A stretch of DNA of 8,938 nucleotides from DASYZQ01 sp035946175 (lineage in GTDB: Bacteria; Patescibacteriota; Saccharimonadia; Saccharimonadales; UBA4665), in NCBI GenBank assembly GCA_035946175.1, contig DASYZQ010000017.1, forward strand, positions 1-8,938, written 5' to 3'. How positions within the stretch are numbered: the stretch's first letter is position 1; each line of letters opens with the position of its first letter. This document shows, in pieces, positions 5,623-8,938 of the stretch. The translations under genes were made by a program, and so were the position numbers. The notes beneath the pieces are model-generated. The model saw nothing but the letters and a program-made list of their open reading frames with translations. It was not told the DNA's origin and searched no databases.

Positions 5623-8600
5623 TCATCCGATTACCTCGATAATAGCAAAGCCGGAACCTCCGGCACCGCCAGTGCCACCGGCTCCCGTTCCAGCTGCTCC
5701 ACCACCGCCACCACCACCACCGGCTCCTGAGTTGGCGGTTGCTCCGGTCCCGCTAACACCAGCCGAAGTTCCGGAGGCACCGGCGCTACCGTTGCTACCG
5801 CCGGCTGTAGTGGTCCCGACACTACCGGCACCACCACCGAGAGTTGTACTGGCTGCTCCACCACCACCGCCCCCACCACTGGCATATCCACTAGGATTAC
5901 CGCCAAACTGACCGCTTTCTCCGCCGGAACCAGCGCCACCGGCTGAAAGGAGAGAACCTGCCGATGAAGTACTTCCGTACAGTCCACCCCCTACTGCTGT
6001 CGTAGATGATGCCGCACTCCCGAGGCCCCCTGGGCCACGGGCTCCTGTTACACTGATTCCTGTTCCAGTGACGGTTGTTGGGTTGCCTGGTGAGCCATTC
6101 GTACCTGCATTGCCTCCTGAACTCCCACCGCCACCAGCAGCAGAGCCACCAGCGCCGACGGTGACGTTAAGTGTCGTATTCGATCCTACAGAAACTACCT
6201 GGGTTGAAGCCGCCCCAGCCGCCCCACCGCCACCACCAACTTGAAGCTGAGTCCCGGCAGCCGAACCACCACCTCCTCCTTGACCACCTCCCCCAACAGC
6301 CGTAATTCGAAGTAAGGTTGCACCAGCAGGGATGGGCCACGACGCATTTGTTGACGTGACGATAGTAGCGCCGCCGGGGTGGATATGACCGGCGTCCGCA
6401 GCTTTACCAGTACTGCCGGCACTTTGGGAACCAGCGGGCTTTATGTCTGATGCGGTTGCATCAAGACTCAGTGCCCCTCCTGACCATGTACCTGGAGTCC
6501 CGGCGCTGGTGCAGATCCAGGTCGCACCCGTTTGGTCTATGACAAAATCACCGACAGCGAACGTGCCAGTCGTTGGATGGCCCGATGTTGTGCCACCGAC
6601 GTATCGCACTGCTGCTGTGGCACCCGCCAGACCAGTGAATGCGACATCCGATACGCCGGTAATAGCATTTGAACCCATTGCCAGTGTTCCTGCCATGGTA
6701 CTTCCGGCGAGCTTGACATACCTTGAGTCGGTTGTCGCAGGGTAGTCCGATAAGTTGGCAATTTCCGGTTTGCTAGTGCACCACCACTGGTTGACACCGG
6801 CATGGTAAATGAATCGCGCGGTGGCGTATTGCACGCTAAGTACAACGTTGCCACCCTGAGCACCAGTGATAGTTGCAGTATTTGCGTCTGAGCTGAACTT
6901 CACCGCAAAAATAGAATCGCCGTCGTTAGCTGTGGTCGGCAGCGCTAAACTAAAACTTGCGGTGGCAGTGCCACAGTAGTTTTGGGTGTTCGTGGCAAGC
7001 GTGCCTCCACTTGTCCAGGTAGCAGAGACTAAACTAACTTCGTAACTAATACCGGTGTCTGCGCCTGTTTCGACCCACTGAGGGACTCCGCTGGATAGAG
7101 AAGTACACTTAAGACGCCACGTCGTTGCTGCGTTAGGCGAAGGATTAATTGCGGCCTCCACGGTATATGCGGATCCCCACGTGACGGTATGACCACCGGT
7201 GGAGTCTTGCGTTAGAATAAAAATTATCTCTGAGCCAATATGACCGAGCGGCTGCCCAAGCGTATCGGCCGGATTATTGATGGTGATATTCCCGGTCAAC
7301 TTCACGGTCATAGTGCCGCCCAGATATGGGTTAGGAGTTATCGTGGCGGCGTACGTTAGTGACTGAACTGAAATAGTCTCTTCATTCTCCAGCTTGAAGG
7401 TATTACTGGCCACGGTCGCACCCCCTGAGAGCAAACTGTAAGCAGTTGCATAAAAAGGCGGGTTAGAGCCAGGGTTCGCACCATTGATCGTGACAACATT
7501 ACCGAGGTTCGTATTATTCATTGCGTAAACGTAGTTCGGGACGCCTACGAAGTTAAACCACTTCGCCATGGTCATAAGCACGGTATTGCGATTTGCATTG
7601 TTCAGGACAAGCAACGCATTGCCAGCGTTGCCAGCCTGAACGGTTACCCGGTTATTGTTGCTGCCAATGTAAATGCCATTGCCAAAAAGATCATTCTGGA
7701 TAGAGGCATTGATATTGGTGCCAGTCGTCGTTACGTGCCAGGCGTCAGCCGTACTCGTTCCATCAAGCGCAGTTTGGAGTAAACCGACGGTGTCCCCTGC
7801 TGTTGGCGAATAGGAGCCAAGAGTACATCCGGTAAAGGCGGTTATATTACTGCCGGATGTCGTAACTCCTGTGTACGGCACATAAAAGGCGTTGCTACCC
7901 TGGACAGTCACCATCGTGCCCGAAGTGGACCAATATGAGGACAGGGTATTGTTGACGTTGATCGTGCTACCAGACGAACCACTTGTTACTGTCGTTTGTC
8001 CCTGCATTCCGGATTTATTTGACTTGCAGCTGAAGAAATCTTGCTGAGTTCCACTGACCAGGTAAGAATATTGTCCGACATTATCCACTTCGACGTTCGT
8101 CCAGCGTACATCACTTTGTCCTGCGTTCACGCCATGCCTCTGGGCATACAATACCTGGAAGTTAATGATGTTGGACCCACCCGAACTTGTGCTGCCGCCC
8201 AAGTTTATTGCATCACGCGATATGTTTTGGACCGTAACGTCGTAGAGTGTGAAGCGTGCAGCCTGTGCTGAAAAATTAATCCCGTCGAAGGCATTCGCCT
8301 GGAGGCCACCCGTCGCCCAAGGACTCGAGCCATTACCGCCGTCAAGTGTCAGACACATGATACTGAATGGAGGATTGGTAGCTGAACTCACAGAAATCAT
8401 ATGCTGAGTCATGCCGGAGGCGGCAATAATGGTCGTTCCCTTTGCTCCTATTAATAGCGTATTCGCCTTGGGGATTATCGAGGCATTTATATAAAAGCTG
8501 CCACCTGTTAAGTAGACTGCCCCGCCACCTGCGGTGTTTGCGGCTGTAATAGCGTTATTTATAGCCGTCGTATCAGTGGCTCCCGTAGAATCGCTTGAGG

Positions 8601-8938
8601 GGTTAAGGTTACTTATGAATTCTGGGGACTGCCAGTCGGCAGCACTACTCCCAGTAGCCACGAGAAGCTGTCCACTGCTCGGTGTCCCGCTGATACTTAC
8701 CCCATTTATCCTCGCTACCGTCGGATTCGGCAAGGTACCAGACAAATCACCACCAGCAGCCTGGTTCCCAGCCATGACTGTCCCGGCAGTGGTTCCGACA
8801 TTCTCCGTAGCAGCAGTTCCTAGCCCTAAGTTTGTCCTGGCACTACTGGGACTGGTTACATCACTGAGATTATTGCTAGCCTGTAAAGCACCCGTAACCT
8901 GGGCAGCAGTATAGTCACCGGACTGGGCAGTGATGGTA
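5623..8938 (-). CDS. large modular fibre/adhesin-like protein with beta-helix and C-terminal glycine-rich domain (5' end outside window)
   Basis: At least 1104 residues are visible. The frame is open through the window edge, with 54 codons before the first Met in view (8775), including NNLSDVTSPSSARTNLGLG, a motif common in phage tail fibres; the true start therefore lies outside. Counting from that Met: GGDLSGTLPNPTV (8-20) is another fibre-type motif. Residues 60-420 look like a right-handed parallel beta-helix of the pectate-lyase-3 type, starting at TDTTAINNAITAANTAGGG and continuing in Asn/Gly-rich coils. Residues 465-570 form a beta-rich module (LTGNITINNP, DSTGGHTVTWGS). Residues 683-765 hold fibre modules (DSRYVKLAGSTMAGTLAMGS, DQTGATWICTSAGTPGTW). 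ASDIKPAGSQSAGSTGKAADAGHIHP (split around 775-800) leads into a glycine-rich domain (828-1043) that ends in GFAIIEVIG. No C-terminal anchor is seen. It is probably a prophage tail fibre or a surface adhesin; no other phage gene is in view to decide. Confidence 0.85.
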   Translation of the reverse strand, partial: TITAQSGDYTAAQVTGALQASNNLSDVTSPSSARTNLGLGTAATENVGTTAGTVMAGNQAAGGDLSGTLPNPTVARINGVSISGTPSSGQLLVATGSSAADWQSPEFISNLNPSSDSTGATDTTAINNAITAANTAGGGAVYLTGGSFYINASIIPKANTLLIGAKGTTIIAASGMTQHMISVSSATNPPFSIMCLTLDGGNGSSPWATGGLQANAFDGINFSAQAARFTLYDVTVQNISRDAINLGGSTSSGGSNIINFQVLYAQRHGVNAGQSDVRWTNVEVDNVGQYSYLVSGTQQDFFSCKSNKSGMQGQTTVTSGSSGSTINVNNTLSSYWSTSGTMVTVQGSNAFYVPYTGVTTSGSNITAFTGCTLGSYSPTAGDTVGLLQTALDGTSTADAWHVTTTGTNINASIQNDLFGNGIYIGSNNNRVTVQAGNAGNALLVLNNANRNTVLMTMAKWFNFVGVPNYVYAMNNTNLGNVVTINGANPGSNPPFYATAYSLLSGGATVASNTFKLENEETISVQSLTYAATITPNPYLGGTMTVKLTGNITINNPADTLGQPLGHIGSEIIFILTQDSTGGHTVTWGSAYTVEAAINPSPNAATTWRLKCTSLSSGVPQWVETGADTGISYEVSLVSATWTSGGTLATNTQNYCGTATASFSLALPTTANDGDSIFAVKFSSDANTATITGAQGGNVVLSVQYATARFIYHAGVNQWWCTSKPEIANLSDYPATTDSRYVKLAGSTMAGTLAMGSNAITGVSDVAFTGLAGATAAVRYVGGTTSGHPTTGTFAVGDFVIDQTGATWICTSAGTPGTWSGGALSLDATASDIKPAGSQSAGSTGKAADAGHIHPGGATIVTSTNASWPIPAGATLLRITAVGGGGQGGGGGSAAGTQLQVGGGGGAAGAASTQVVSVGSNTTLNVTVGAGGSAAGGGGSSGGNAGTNGSPGNPTTVTGTGISVTGARGPGGLGSAASSTTAVGGGLYGSTSSAGSLLSAGGAGSGGESGQFGGNPSGYASGGGGGGGAASTTLGGGAGSVGTTTAGGSNGSAGASGTSAGVSGTGATANSGAGGGGGGGGAAGTGAGGTGGAGGSGFAIIEVIG
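5650..6310 (-). repeat. glycine-rich low-complexity coding segment
   Basis: Within the fibre gene this segment encodes runs of 4 to 10 Gly separated by Ala, Ser and Thr, the longest near 5698-5727 and 5854-5880. The codons are mixed GGT, GGA and GGC but include a near-perfect GGT tract (5701-5721, seven glycine codons, six of them GGT). On the plus strand it appears as CCA/ACC-rich sequence that produces a long Pro-rich shadow ORF. The triplet period means slippage here would change length without breaking the frame. Confidence 0.75.

Noticed and set aside
5588..5911. Plus-strand Pro-rich ORF of 107 codons
   Set aside because: It is the antisense shadow of the glycine-rich coding segment: GGN codons read backwards give Pro and Ala. 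It has no ribosome binding site or independent support.
6443..6745. Plus-strand ORF of 100 codons inside the fibre gene
   Set aside because: It is antisense to the fibre frame, Val/Ala/Pro-rich as expected of a shadow of Gly/Thr/Ala-rich coding sequence.

Overview
The window is bacterial. Every gene I can support lies on the minus strand, so it is best read from position 8938 down to 1. Base composition is intermediate, the standard bacterial code fits all reading frames, and there are no RNA genes, CRISPR arrays or insertion sequences. The taxon cannot be settled from the sequence. A candidate-phylum bacterium such as Saccharibacteria would fit the isolated metabolic genes, the few Shine-Dalgarno sites and the large fibre-like protein, but that is only an inference.

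Layout in transcription order. (1) 8938-5623 holds the 3' part of a very large gene for a fibre- or adhesin-like protein. It carries phage-tail-fibre-like linker motifs, a probable parallel beta-helix segment, further fibre modules and a C-terminal glycine-rich domain of about 220 residues. Its 5' end is outside the window. (2) 5622-5464 is a spacer with two perfect palindromes and a good sigma70-like promoter. (3) 5463-4807 encodes a 218-residue protein I do not recognise, predicted to be made from a leaderless mRNA. (4) 4806-4517 is a spacer with no supported gene. (5) 4516-3395 is purK, the ATP-grasp enzyme of purine synthesis, followed by a possible 76-codon ORF in the same frame as purK. 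(6) 3148-2765 is a spacer with a candidate terminator or attenuator and a leader hairpin that touches the ribosome binding site of the next gene. (7) 2764-2081 is aat, leucyl/phenylalanyl-tRNA-protein transferase, and 2076-253 is an asparagine synthase (glutamine-hydrolysing). The two are 4 bases apart and very probably form an operon. (8) A 75-codon ORF overlaps the asparagine synthase stop in an ATGA arrangement and may be a third member.

purK makes carboxyamino-imidazole ribonucleotide, but its usual partner purE is not in view. The aat-asnB pair joins an N-degron aminoacyl-transferase to a glutamine-dependent amide-forming enzyme. The amide-forming enzyme has a threonine where the family has a conserved acidic residue in its synthetase motif, so its exact substrate is uncertain. 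The most notable features are this substitution, the structured aat leader, the probable leaderless transcripts and the modular fibre protein.
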